A DNA stretch of 64,000 bases from Cyclobacterium sp. SYSU L10401 (GTDB lineage: Bacteria > Bacteroidota > Bacteroidia > Cytophagales > Cyclobacteriaceae), in the NCBI RefSeq assembly GCF_010993705.1, contig NZ_WOFO01000003.1, forward strand, positions 248,001 through 312,000, read 5' to 3'. Of the stretch, positions 19,324 through 27,794 are shown piece by piece. Positions within the stretch are counted from its first letter, which is position 1; each line of letters starts with the position of its first letter. The notes beneath the pieces are model-generated. The model saw only the letters and a program-made list of their open reading frames with translations. It searched no databases and was not told the DNA's origin. Position numbers and translations under genes: made by a program.

Positions 19324-20715
19324 TTAGTGACGGTGGCCGAAAAGATTTCTGCCAAATCCTGTAAAATAGAAATCCACATCCCGCATACAGTTGTGGTGCT
19401 CTGTATGAAGAAAAATGGGTTCCAGTGTTTCTTCCGGGTCTACTTTTAATCGCTGATCAGCAGCATCATTTTCCCTGTCAAAATATTTGACACCATCTAC
19501 CCAGGTCATTTGGGGTATGGCATAAATGGAGAGGGGATGCTTATCAAAGAGTACCAGATCTGCCTGCTTGCCTACTTCTATGGACCCCACCTGTTCGGCT
19601 ATGCCCAGTTGTTTGGCCGGGTTGATGGTAATCAAGGCCAGGGCTTCATCATCTGTGAGACCTCCGTACCGCTGGGTCTTGGCTGCCTCATGGTACAAAT
19701 GCCGGATCAGTTCATCGGAATCTGAATTGATTGAAGTGACTACCCCATTTTTGGTTAGGATGGCCGCATTGTAAGCCGTCGAATAGTAAACCTCAAATTT
19801 GTAAGCCCACCAATCAGCAAAAACCGATGCCCCCATGGTGTATTTGGCCAATTCAGGGGCAACTTTGAAACCTTCATTGACATGGGAAAATACAATCTTG
19901 TCAATGCCATACTCCTGGCAAACCTGAATCAACATATAAATTTCATCTGCCCGGTAGGAATGGCAATGGATAATGATTTCTCCTTCCAAAATGGCTACCA
20001 GGGTTTCCAGCCTGGAACTGTAAACAGGGGGGATTTGCTGCTTTTTGCTGTCATTTCCGGAAGCGTTCCAATCATCCCATACCTTTTTATATTGCAAGGC
20101 CTCTTCAAAGCCATTTCTGATAACAGCTTCTACTCCCATTCTGGATCGTGGTTGCAGGTTTTTTCCCCTACCATGAACCCGGGTAGGATTTTCTCCAAGG
20201 GCAAATTTGATGGTCCTTGGTGCTTCTTTCATGATTAGTTGATCCGGATCACGGGTACCGTATCGATGCTTTAAGGTGATATTCTGGCCGCCTATGGCAT
20301 TGGCCGACCCGTGCATGGCATGGGAAATGGTAGTGCCTCCTGCCAGCGCCCGGTAAATACTTACATCAAAAGGATCAATTACATCTTCCATTTTAACTTC
20401 CGCAGTAATCGGACTACTCGCCTCGTTGATGACTTCAAGCGCCAGGTGAGAATGGGCGTCGATGATACCCGGCATCAAATATTTACCGGTTGCATCAATG
20501 GAAGGTATGCCATCGGGAGCCCTTAGCCCCGAGCCAATTTGGCGGATGATGCCGTCTTGCACCAGGACATCTGTATTTTCCAAAAGTCCATTGGTAATCG
20601 TCAGCACCTGGGCGTTTTTAATGAAAATATCACCTTTGCTGGCATTCTGAGCCTGGCACACCACTTTACTGCAGCAGATCATCCATAATCCTAAAAGAAG
20701 TATTTTTGTTTGCAT
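19324..20715 (-). CDS. Exported metal-dependent amidohydrolase
   Basis: 463 residues with a signal peptide (cleavage near VVCQAQN). This is the only one of three neighbouring paralogues with a full metal site: IIDAHSHLALE (HxH), a His in IIHCHSYRADE, a His in FSHVNEGF, and an Asp in TSINSDSDE. It therefore belongs to the imidazolonepropionase/prolidase-like branch of the amidohydrolase superfamily and likely hydrolyses a cyclic amide or dipeptide in the periplasm; the substrate is unknown. The start overlaps the stop of the upstream paralogue by one base (TAATG), showing tight coupling. The C-terminus ends in a His-rich GRNLFGHRH. Confidence 0.9.
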   Translation of the reverse strand: MQTKILLLGLWMICCSKVVCQAQNASKGDIFIKNAQVLTITNGLLENTDVLVQDGIIRQIGSGLRAPDGIPSIDATGKYLMPGIIDAHSHLALEVINEASSPITAEVKMEDVIDPFDVSIYRALAGGTTISHAMHGSANAIGGQNITLKHRYGTRDPDQLIMKEAPRTIKFALGENPTRVHGRGKNLQPRSRMGVEAVIRNGFEEALQYKKVWDDWNASGNDSKKQQIPPVYSSRLETLVAILEGEIIIHCHSYRADEIYMLIQVCQEYGIDKIVFSHVNEGFKVAPELAKYTMGASVFADWWAYKFEVYYSTAYNAAILTKNGVVTSINSDSDELIRHLYHEAAKTQRYGGLTDDEALALITINPAKQLGIAEQVGSIEVGKQADLVLFDKHPLSIYAIPQMTWVDGVKYFDRENDAADQRLKVDPEETLEPIFLHTEHHNCMRDVDFYFTGFGRNLFGHRH

Positions 20716-22379
20716 TATTTTATCTCCGGTTTTTCCAGTTTCTTTGCCTTTACAGGGTAATTGCCATATCCTTTGATTTCCATGTTCCCTGAAAAACTTT
20801 CACCGGTCACATCTCCTGAAACCTTTACCTCCAATGTGTTTTCTCCTACTTCTACAGTAAAAGAAAAGGCGAGCGATGCTTCTGTAATGGCTGCATTTTT
20901 GATAGTTGAGGTTTTGATTCCACCACCCTGTGGATCATCATAGGAGACGGTCCCTGTCCATACTTTATCCTTGCGTGTAAGATTCCACTTTCCTTTTGAT
21001 TTACCTCCTTGTGTTTCTGCTTCATATTCCCATACCATGTCTCCCTTTTTGATCTTATTTGACTTTTCAGAATAATCAAAAAGATATCCGTCACTGATTA
21101 CCATGATTACCTTGGCTTTTTCAGAGAAGAGCGTGTCTGACATCAGTACCATATTGGCCATTTTGCCTTCAGAAAGGGTGCCGGCAATAGCTGATATTTT
21201 TAATATTTCAGCTGGATGTACAGTCAATGCAGCCAGTGCACCCTCTTCTGATAAACCATTGTCAATCATCAGTCTGATGTTTTTCAGAAAGTCGGTCCTG
21301 TTCAGGTGTTTGGTGGTAAACCCAAAAGGAACACCTGCCTGTTCAAATTTGCCCGGTAAGGAAAGTTTTTCGAGATATGCCTTTTTAGCCCGTTCTGTTC
21401 TATGTTGAAAATCAGCCCCTTTTTTATCCTCAGCAACATCAGAAAATTTATCTTCGGGTAAATCCAGGGTAAGTACCATACCCACTTGCTTTTCTTTCAG
21501 TAGGGGGATCAGCGATTCTCCTTCATTGATTCCGGTGATGATCAGGTTGAATTTATCCTGTTCCTGCATTTTTAAAGCCCTTCTGATATCCAACTCCCCT
21601 GTGCTTTCAATGAGTAGAGGTGTTTCTTTATTGAGGACCGGTATTAGTGCTTCCAATACAGGATCTTTCTCAAGACGCCGGAGGTCTTTTTGGCTGCTAT
21701 ACATTTGACCATGCATTTCATGAAGTCTGGCATTTTGAATAAGGTCTCTCCATTTTGCCATAACCCCCAGATCAGTATTGGGATAGACTCCACCCACAGT
21801 ACTGAATTTAAAATACAAGGATTGATTATCTGAGAGGATATTGTTTCTGCTTTCATGCCCGTACATGACCAATGCAGCACTTCCTGGAAGCATTCCCTTA
21901 CCTTTGGGTAGCTTTTGCGCCAGGGTAAAACCTAATTTCCTCCACTCTTTGTCGTGGGGGTTGTTTTCCTGGAAATGGTCTAGAGCTGAAAAATGGGGAT
22001 GTATTCCCGCAATTTCGGGTATGGGTTGGGAGGGATCAAAATGTTCCGGCTTTTCCGGGATGGGAGGCTCTACCATCCCGGTTTTATTCGCCATATCGAT
22101 AAAACCCGCATACACAAATAGTGAATCTCCTTTGATTTCCTGTGCTTCTGCCGGAATGGTGATGTTTTTACCTACAGCCTTGATTACCCCATCCTCAAAT
22201 AAAAGATTTTGACCGGTTAATATTTTACCGGGGGATGGAATCAGGGTGGTGTTGGATAGGTAATAGGTTGCTGTTACCCTTCTGTCTCCGTTTCTGTCAC
22301 TTTGGCCAAACAAAAAAAACGGGAACAATGACCACAAACAAAGAAAAGAAAATAAAATTAATAGGTTGAAGGCTCTCAT
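20715..22379 (-). CDS. Amidohydrolase-fold exported protein lacking the HxH motif, extra C-terminal domain
   Basis: 554 residues from ATG 22379 (MRAFNLLILFSF, a clean signal peptide); the frame can be extended to a TTG at 22400 but without reason. The amidohydrolase core has LLFEDGVIKAVGKN and LTVHPAEILKISAIAGTLSEGKMANMVL, but the metal motif is replaced by YAGFIDMANKTGMVE, so this protein also seems non-catalytic. After the core, about 110 residues form a beta-rich domain (WEYEAETQGGKSKGKW onward) not seen in its two neighbours. It is the first gene of the five-gene hydrolase operon. Confidence 0.87.
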   Translation of the reverse strand: MRAFNLLILFSFLCLWSLFPFFLFGQSDRNGDRRVTATYYLSNTTLIPSPGKILTGQNLLFEDGVIKAVGKNITIPAEAQEIKGDSLFVYAGFIDMANKTGMVEPPIPEKPEHFDPSQPIPEIAGIHPHFSALDHFQENNPHDKEWRKLGFTLAQKLPKGKGMLPGSAALVMYGHESRNNILSDNQSLYFKFSTVGGVYPNTDLGVMAKWRDLIQNARLHEMHGQMYSSQKDLRRLEKDPVLEALIPVLNKETPLLIESTGELDIRRALKMQEQDKFNLIITGINEGESLIPLLKEKQVGMVLTLDLPEDKFSDVAEDKKGADFQHRTERAKKAYLEKLSLPGKFEQAGVPFGFTTKHLNRTDFLKNIRLMIDNGLSEEGALAALTVHPAEILKISAIAGTLSEGKMANMVLMSDTLFSEKAKVIMVISDGYLFDYSEKSNKIKKGDMVWEYEAETQGGKSKGKWNLTRKDKVWTGTVSYDDPQGGGIKTSTIKNAAITEASLAFSFTVEVGENTLEVKVSGDVTGESFSGNMEIKGYGNYPVKAKKLEKPEIK

Positions 22380-22557
22380 TTCTGGAATTTTTCTATCCAA
22401 TCAAAAACCAAAATAAAGGATAAAGAATGGAAAAAGTAAATTTATTTTTTAAATGTCAGAAATCAATACAGGAATGGTAGGCCTTGCGCTGTAACTTTTT
22501 TCCATAGGGAATTTCCCCTTTTTTGTGATAAAAGTGATTTTATGACTTTGATTTTAG

Positions 22558-22565
22558 TAACTTTG
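22558..22565 (+). promoter_or_regulatory. Bacteroidota -7 promoter element candidate
   Basis: TAACTTTG matches the TAnnTTTG consensus exactly and lies 14 bases before the leader ORF at 22579. No convincing -33 TTG lies at the usual distance. It would drive the leader ORF and the methyltransferase. Confidence 0.45.
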
Positions 22566-22578
22566 AAATTTATAATAC

Positions 22579-22641
22579 ATGATCAAATACGGTCAGTTTC
22601 GTTTTGAATATCGAAAAAAGATTAATCCTGCTATCAAATGA
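22579..22641 (+). CDS. Possible 20-residue leader peptide
   Basis: ATG 22579 opens a short frame, MIKYGQFRFEYRKKINPAIK, ending TGA 22639-22641, which overlaps the ATG of the methyltransferase as ATGA. The basic, aromatic peptide has no recognised relative. The exact stop/start overlap suggests translational coupling, and the -7 promoter element just upstream would place the transcript start immediately before it. It may equally be chance. Confidence 0.4.
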   Translation: MIKYGQFRFEYRKKINPAIK

Positions 22642-23183
22642 ATAAAAGTTCGCTTTTTAAAGAGTTGTTTGTAAATATTAAAACTACCGGTGCGGTAACC
22701 TTCAGTTCCAGGTCCTTGGTAAATAAAATGTTGTCTTTTGCAGATTTCAAGGGCGCAAAGGTAATTGTGGAACTTGGAGGTGGAGATGGTAGCATTACCA
22801 AAGGGATCATTGACCGTATGGATAAAGATGCCGTATTGTATGTATTTGAAATTAGTGAACATTTTTGCCATAACCTGGATCGGCAGTACGGATCGGAAAA
22901 TGTAAAAATCATATGTGATTCGGCAGAAAACATGGACAGACATTTGAATGGAGACCTGGTTGATTTGTTTTTGTCCTCTTTGCCTTTCAGCCTTATCCCA
23001 AAAGAATCCAGAACTGCGATTTATGAAAAAAGCAGTGTGATGCTTAAACCCAGTGGGTTTTTTATACAGATCTGTTACTCCTACCTGTTGAGGTTTCAGT
23101 TTGCTTCTTATTTCAGCAATATCAAAACCGCTTTTACCCTTAAAAACTTCCCTCCGGCATTTATTATTATATGTAATTCCTGA
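22638..23183 (+). CDS. Class I SAM-dependent methyltransferase (phospholipid methyltransferase/KsgA-like)
   Basis: 181 residues. The SAM-binding motif I is IVELGGGDGSITKGII, followed by the acidic post-I motif YVFEISEHF and a motif IV region VDLFLSSLPFSLIP. This arrangement resembles PmtA-like phosphatidylethanolamine N-methyltransferases and the rRNA adenine dimethylase group. The early FSSRSLVNKML segment is the usual cap helix of PmtA-like proteins. The C-terminus is rich in aromatic residues, which would suit a membrane-associated lipid substrate. Lipid methylation is the better guess, but the substrate is not proven. Confidence 0.8.
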   Translation: MNKSSLFKELFVNIKTTGAVTFSSRSLVNKMLSFADFKGAKVIVELGGGDGSITKGIIDRMDKDAVLYVFEISEHFCHNLDRQYGSENVKIICDSAENMDRHLNGDLVDLFLSSLPFSLIPKESRTAIYEKSSVMLKPSGFFIQICYSYLLRFQFASYFSNIKTAFTLKNFPPAFIIICNS

Positions 23184-23221
23184 GGGCTAATATTCCTGTA
23201 TTTTTTAATAAATTGCTTCCT

Positions 23222-24280
23222 ATGAAGGGAGCAGATTTTAAGGGTAGGGGAACTGGCCTGCAGCCAGCTAATCGATTCGAAAAGGCCAGGTCAGTATTTG
23301 AACATATAGAAGGGATAGATATCCCCGAATATGAAGAAAATCCTTCGACACAATATATCCCTGTAAAAAGCAAAAGTGCTCTGAGTTCCAATGACAGCCC
23401 GGACCTGGCATTGAAATACAGCGTCAATGCTTACCAGGGCTGCGAACACGGCTGCATCTACTGTTATGCCCGAAACAGCCACCAATATTGGGGTATTGAC
23501 GCCGGTTTGGGTTTTGAAAGTAAAATATTGGTAAAAAAAGACATCGTCAGGCAACTGAAACTTGAATTTGAGAGAAGTGGCTATGCGCCCCATCCCTTTA
23601 TGCTTTCAGGGAATACCGATTGTTATCAACCAGCAGAAAGAAGATTTAAACTGACCGCCCAGATCCTGGAATTGTGTCTGGCATACCGACATCCGGTCAG
23701 CATCATTACAAAAAATGGATTAATAGAACGGGATATCGCCTTGCTCAGGGAACTTGCCCTGCATCACCTGGTGCATGTTTATTTTTCCATCAACCATTTG
23801 GATCCAAGCCTGAAGCTGCTGCTGGAGCCTCGTACGGCTACAGCACATCTCAAATTAAAGTTGATACGAAAATTTTCAGCAGAAAATATACCTTGTGGCA
23901 TCATGGTTGCACCCATTATTCCAGGCATCAATAGTGAAGATGTGACTCAAATCATCCAGGCAGCCGGAGATGCCGGAGCCAAGAAAGCGGGGTATACAGT
24001 AGTACGCCTGAATGGTCAGGTCAGGGATTTATTTATAGATTGGCTGGATAGACATTTTCCCGATAGAAAAGACAAGGTGATGCACCAAATAGAGCAGCTA
24101 CATGGAGGTCAGGCAAATGATTCCGTCTGGGGAAGAAGAATGAAGGGGGAGGGACTGTTGTCACAAACCATTGCAGGCCTTTTCAAGATAGCAGTAAATA
24201 AACATATAAAGTCAAATGGTCCTATGCCTGCTTTTGACCTGAGTCAATTTAGAGGAAATGGTCAAATGAAGCTCTTTTGA
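23222..24280 (+). CDS. PA0069-family radical SAM protein (SplB-like)
   Basis: 352 residues from ATG 23222 (a TTG at 23213 is not needed). The radical SAM cluster motif CxxxCxxC is visible in YQGCEHGCIYCYARNSH, with the downstream LSGNTDCYQPAERRFKLT typical of the PA0069/Rv2578c family, relatives of spore photoproduct lyase. The early GRGTGLQPANRF segment also marks this family. Function is unknown; DNA-damage or nucleotide-related chemistry is suspected for the family but not shown. One base separates its stop from the next gene, so the two are an operon. Confidence 0.92.
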   Translation: MKGADFKGRGTGLQPANRFEKARSVFEHIEGIDIPEYEENPSTQYIPVKSKSALSSNDSPDLALKYSVNAYQGCEHGCIYCYARNSHQYWGIDAGLGFESKILVKKDIVRQLKLEFERSGYAPHPFMLSGNTDCYQPAERRFKLTAQILELCLAYRHPVSIITKNGLIERDIALLRELALHHLVHVYFSINHLDPSLKLLLEPRTATAHLKLKLIRKFSAENIPCGIMVAPIIPGINSEDVTQIIQAAGDAGAKKAGYTVVRLNGQVRDLFIDWLDRHFPDRKDKVMHQIEQLHGGQANDSVWGRRMKGEGLLSQTIAGLFKIAVNKHIKSNGPMPAFDLSQFRGNGQMKLF

Positions 24281-24281
24281 T

Positions 24282-24533
24282 ATGCCTGATTTACAGACAG
24301 ATATATTGGTTCTGGCCACCATGGAAATGGCCAAAAGGAAGGAGGGCAGCGCTTTTGCTCCCGCAGAGGTGGTTCGCTGGCTATACCCCAATGATTGGGA
24401 GCATTTTATGGAAGAGGAGATGGAAGCTGTATGCTGGTTATTTCAACAGGGATTCTTGGAGATCCGGCAGGGTGGGATACCGGTGGATCCAAACTTTTTG
24501 ACCGAAGAGCCTGTTACGCTTATTATAAAATAA
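24282..24533 (+). CDS. DUF3253-like small protein
   Basis: 83 residues, soluble. The pattern SAFAPAEVVRWLYPNDWEHFMEEEMEAV, then a basic turn and GIPVDPN before the end, resembles DUF3253 proteins, which look like small winged-helix folds. Longest visible blocks are FAPAEVVRWL and AVCWLFQQGFLEI. It follows the radical SAM gene immediately and precedes msrA by 15 bases. No catalytic residues are evident, and the role is unknown. Confidence 0.75.
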   Translation: MPDLQTDILVLATMEMAKRKEGSAFAPAEVVRWLYPNDWEHFMEEEMEAVCWLFQQGFLEIRQGGIPVDPNFLTEEPVTLIIK

Positions 24534-24548
24534 ATACTTATTCAACTC

Positions 24549-25118
24549 ATGCAGGATTTACCGAAAACTCCCCTTCAAGTACCCAATAATAAAGCGGTAG
24601 CAACATTTGGAACAGGCTGTTTCTGGTGTACAGAGGCTGTTTTTCAAAAGTTAAGGGGAGTCGATACCGTTCAATCAGGATTCTCCGGAGGCCATGTTGA
24701 AAAGCCTTCTTATAAGGATGTGGTTACAGGCACAACCGGACATGCAGAGGTGGTGCACTTGATTTTTGACCCTGAACAAATCAGTTTTTCTGACTTGCTG
24801 GAAGTATTTTGGTACAGCCATGACCCTACTACCTTGAACCGTCAGGGAGCGGATGTGGGCCCTCAATACAGGTCAGCTATTTTCTACCATTCCCCGGTAC
24901 AAAGAGAAGAAGCAATAAAAATGAAAGCATCCCTTGAAACAGACAAGGTTTTTGACCGCCCCATCGTGACGGAAATCACGCCTTTCTCCAACTTTTACCC
25001 GGCGGAGGATTACCACACCAACTATTTTGAGTTGAACGGAAATCAACCCTATTGTCAGTTTGTGGTTCGCCCAAAAGTAGAGAAGTTTAAAAAGCATTTC
25101 ATAGAAAAATTGAAATAG
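24549..25118 (+). CDS. msrA: Peptide-methionine (S)-S-oxide reductase
   Basis: Repairs the S epimer of oxidised methionine in proteins. 189 residues. The catalytic motif GCFWCTE gives Cys24 as nucleophile; SGGHVEKPSYKDV, GTTGHAEVV, YHTNYFELNGNQPYCQFVV and the conserved Phe/Trp region complete the MsrA signature. No signal peptide, so it is cytoplasmic. It is cotranscribed with the radical SAM and DUF3253 genes by position, which together suggest an oxidative-damage theme. Confidence 0.95.
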   Translation: MQDLPKTPLQVPNNKAVATFGTGCFWCTEAVFQKLRGVDTVQSGFSGGHVEKPSYKDVVTGTTGHAEVVHLIFDPEQISFSDLLEVFWYSHDPTTLNRQGADVGPQYRSAIFYHSPVQREEAIKMKASLETDKVFDRPIVTEITPFSNFYPAEDYHTNYFELNGNQPYCQFVVRPKVEKFKKHFIEKLK

Positions 25119-25173
25119 GGATTTCCCTCATGCCTTTTTCGTGGCTCTCTTTAATCTGCAAAATATTATTTTG

Positions 25174-25181
25174 TAGATTTG
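25174..25181 (+). promoter_or_regulatory. Bacteroidota -7 promoter element candidate
   Basis: TAGATTTG matches TAnnTTTG. It sits 24 bases before ATG 25206 and covers the start of the longest possible frame (TTG 25179), so it supports the ATG at 25206. A -33 element is weak (TTTA near 25150). Confidence 0.45.
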
Positions 25182-25205
25182 TCAAATTTTTATCCCGCAA
25201 AAACC

Positions 25206-26876
25206 ATGAAACGAACCAAAGCACAGGAGTCCAGGTCTGCCATAGAACGATTGTATATCACCATGCGGCATTTGTTTATGCGTGGGAACTACAAACCAAC
25301 CGGGGTTTCCGGTGAGTCTTTGGTTCAGGCCCTATTGACCCTTAGTCCGGAAATATACGGGCTGGTCAATGACCCTGAAAAGCTGGAGCTCGAGGGCTTG
25401 CTTTACGTCATGGAACGGCTACCTCAGGGGATCGAAGAGTGTCGTTATATCCGATTGATCAGCAAAGAGGGCTATGAGGACTCTGGCTTCCCGGTTTTGG
25501 TGCCATCCAAAAGAAAGAGAAATTGCTACCGGGTGGACGAAGAACAAATGTACGTAGAAATGACCCGGGGGAAAAGTGACATTTACGATATCCTGACCCA
25601 CCTTACCTTTCTTTTTATCGAATCTGAAAAAATTCGCAGGAACAGTACGGACCCCAAAGGCCGGATCAACCTCAACTGGAAAAAATTGAAGGAAATAGTA
25701 GATAAGGAAAATAGCGGGGAGGAATTCAATAAAGAGGCGGCGTGCTCCTATTTGACCCATCTTACCGGAAGAACTTTTGAGGAGTGCATAGCTGCAGTGC
25801 AAAAGTTCGAAAGTTCCCATAACAGCAACAGCTTGTTTTCCATTATTTTCCATATGGGTAGGCTTTCCATGGAAGAAGCTCTGGAAGGCAATGACCGGGA
25901 AATTTCCTTTTCTGCCACTTTAAGGGAAAGGGTAGGACATCATGTATATGGTGAAGCCTGGGCTAATGCCATAAAAAAGGTTTTGGATGAGGAAAACCTA
26001 CTGGAGCGACCCATTCATGTCATTAGTGCCAACTTACACAGTGTGGTAAACACCATTTATGGACATCAGGTTTTGGGATTGGACAGTTATGAGGCCATTG
26101 AAGACATGGCCATGAAAATCAGTGTCAATGCTAAGTACAATAAAGGAAAGGAAATATTGGATTATGCCGGGAAGCATGGGCTGATTCCGGTTGCCGACAC
26201 TTCCGGCACAAATATAGGTGTGCAGGTAATCGATACCGGAAAAATGAAGTCGGCAACCCTGTTGCCCGGTTTAGTACTGGAGAAGTCGGATAAGAAAAGA
26301 CCCGTTCTGGTGGTGATGGATTACGCCTTCGGGGAACAAGCCTACGAATGCTTTGACGAACTTTTAAAGCCCTATGAAGTAGGTCAGCAAAAGGTCCCGT
26401 TAAACATTATTTCTACTGCCATTATGGGTAAGGCGGGGATTTTGGAAGGGAAAAAGGGTGACATCATGATACCCAATTCCCATGTATTTGAAGGCACGGC
26501 AGACAATTACCCATTTAAGAATGAATTGGATGCAGTGGATTTTGAAGGCTTTGGTTTGGATGTGTATGAGGGTCCCATGATTACCGTTCTGGGCACCTCC
26601 CTGCAGAACAAGGAAGTGCTGGGCTATTTTATGGAGTCTTCCTGGAAAGCCATAGGGCTGGAAATGGAAGGAGCCCACTATCAGAAAGCCATTCAATCAG
26701 CCAGTAAAATCCGAAACAGCATCCGCAAAAGTGTCAAAGTCATGTATGCCTATTATGCTTCGGACAATCCATTGGAAACAGGCAGTACCCTTGCTTCCGG
26801 TGCTTTGGGTATGGAAGGAGTAAGGCCTACCTATTTGATTACCTATAAGATTCTACAGCAAATAGCTAAGGGCTGA
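25206..26876 (+). CDS. Large conserved protein with nucleoside-phosphorylase-like C-terminus (DUF6909-like)
   Basis: 556 residues from ATG 25206. The N-terminal 300 residues are helical, charged and not recognised; from memory such proteins are annotated DUF6909 in Bacteroidota. The C-terminal part (about 330-556) looks like the phosphorylase superfamily: VVMDYAFGEQ, IMGKAGILEG, NSHVFEGTADNYPF, and GLEMEGAHYQKAI, the last matching the MEG motif that contacts ribose in purine and uridine phosphorylases. YYASDNPLETG closes the pocket region. A role in nucleoside or AMP cleavage is inferred; the phosphate-binding loop is not obvious. It faces the S74 gene convergently across 23 bases. Confidence 0.85.
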   Translation: MKRTKAQESRSAIERLYITMRHLFMRGNYKPTGVSGESLVQALLTLSPEIYGLVNDPEKLELEGLLYVMERLPQGIEECRYIRLISKEGYEDSGFPVLVPSKRKRNCYRVDEEQMYVEMTRGKSDIYDILTHLTFLFIESEKIRRNSTDPKGRINLNWKKLKEIVDKENSGEEFNKEAACSYLTHLTGRTFEECIAAVQKFESSHNSNSLFSIIFHMGRLSMEEALEGNDREISFSATLRERVGHHVYGEAWANAIKKVLDEENLLERPIHVISANLHSVVNTIYGHQVLGLDSYEAIEDMAMKISVNAKYNKGKEILDYAGKHGLIPVADTSGTNIGVQVIDTGKMKSATLLPGLVLEKSDKKRPVLVVMDYAFGEQAYECFDELLKPYEVGQQKVPLNIISTAIMGKAGILEGKKGDIMIPNSHVFEGTADNYPFKNELDAVDFEGFGLDVYEGPMITVLGTSLQNKEVLGYFMESSWKAIGLEMEGAHYQKAIQSASKIRNSIRKSVKVMYAYYASDNPLETGSTLASGALGMEGVRPTYLITYKILQQIAKG

Positions 26877-26899
26877 ATATTATAGGAAAATGCCTGAGC

Positions 26900-27766
26900 T
26901 TACTTTAATCCAGGTTCAGGTCCATCTTCATTAGAATCTGCAAGGGCCGATTTTATCATTTCCAATTCCTCCCGCATGGCCTGAATTTCCTCCTTCAAGC
27001 GATCGTTGTCTTCGTCCAATTCCTTTACTGCATTTAGCAGGGCAAAAATGACAGGATCACTGCTTAAGGAAAGGTAACCTTGCTCGTATTCTCCTACTGC
27101 TTCCGGAATTACTTTTTGTACCTCCTGAGCTACGAGACCTATATGGGTTTTTTCAGTAGGCAAGTCCAGGGTGTTTGATGCTTTGTACCGATAATACACC
27201 GGATTCAATCCTTTGATGGCACTCAAACCTCTGGTATATTCATGTTGGATATCCTTGAGCCTGGCATCAGAGGCAGTGGCCCAGGTACCTCCACCCGGCT
27301 TTCCGGCTGTGCCATTGACATGCAGGTTAAACCCCGGGTTTGACACTTTAATCCCCACGCGACCGACACCCTGTACGGTAAATATTTCATTACCGTTGAC
27401 CTTGTCCAGAAATGAAAACCTTGCTTTTGGATTGTTGACATGGAGCCTAAACCTCCCAGCTGTCACGCCCATTCCATACATATTATCCGAAGATTTATCA
27501 AATAGTGCCAATTTGGTATTGCCCAGGTCATCTCCCAGAGATAGCCTGGCATTTGGGGATGCTGTCCCGATACCTACCTGGCCCCTAAAATGGTTTTTGA
27601 ATTCGGGTTGGATAAAATGATCCAGTTTTTTGGCTAGTGCGCTAAAATTGGCATTGATTTCCCTGGCCCTGGCCGGTTCGCCGGATTCAAATTCAAATGG
27701 CACTTGTGCCAATAATTCCGCAGAAACTAACAGGATACAAAGCTTAGTAATTATAAAATACTTCAT
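26900..27766 (-). CDS. Exported tail-fibre-domain protein with S74 autoprocessing chaperone
   Basis: 288 residues from ATG 27766 (MKYFIITKLCILLVSAELLAQ, a signal peptide); the 36 upstream codons lack one and run back to the next gene. A short helical stretch is followed by beta-rich repeats typical of fibres (GIGTASPNARLSLGDD, GIKVSNPGFNLHVNG) and the C-terminal chaperone-of-endosialidase domain: SDARLKDIQ with the autocleavage Ser, HIGLVAQEVQKVIPEAV, and a heptad-repeat coiled coil at the end. It should trimerise and then release its own chaperone. Although it lies close to the eCIS, it is secreted and on the other strand, so it is probably not a part of the particle. Confidence 0.88.
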   Translation of the reverse strand: MKYFIITKLCILLVSAELLAQVPFEFESGEPARAREINANFSALAKKLDHFIQPEFKNHFRGQVGIGTASPNARLSLGDDLGNTKLALFDKSSDNMYGMGVTAGRFRLHVNNPKARFSFLDKVNGNEIFTVQGVGRVGIKVSNPGFNLHVNGTAGKPGGGTWATASDARLKDIQHEYTRGLSAIKGLNPVYYRYKASNTLDLPTEKTHIGLVAQEVQKVIPEAVGEYEQGYLSLSSDPVIFALLNAVKELDEDNDRLKEEIQAMREELEMIKSALADSNEDGPEPGLK

Positions 27767-27794
27767 GGTATGTGGATTTTTGGTGATATGGTAA

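Noticed and set aside
26900-27766. S74 tail-fibre protein as an eCIS fibre
   Set aside because: It has a signal peptide and lies on the other strand; eCIS particles assemble in the cytoplasm.
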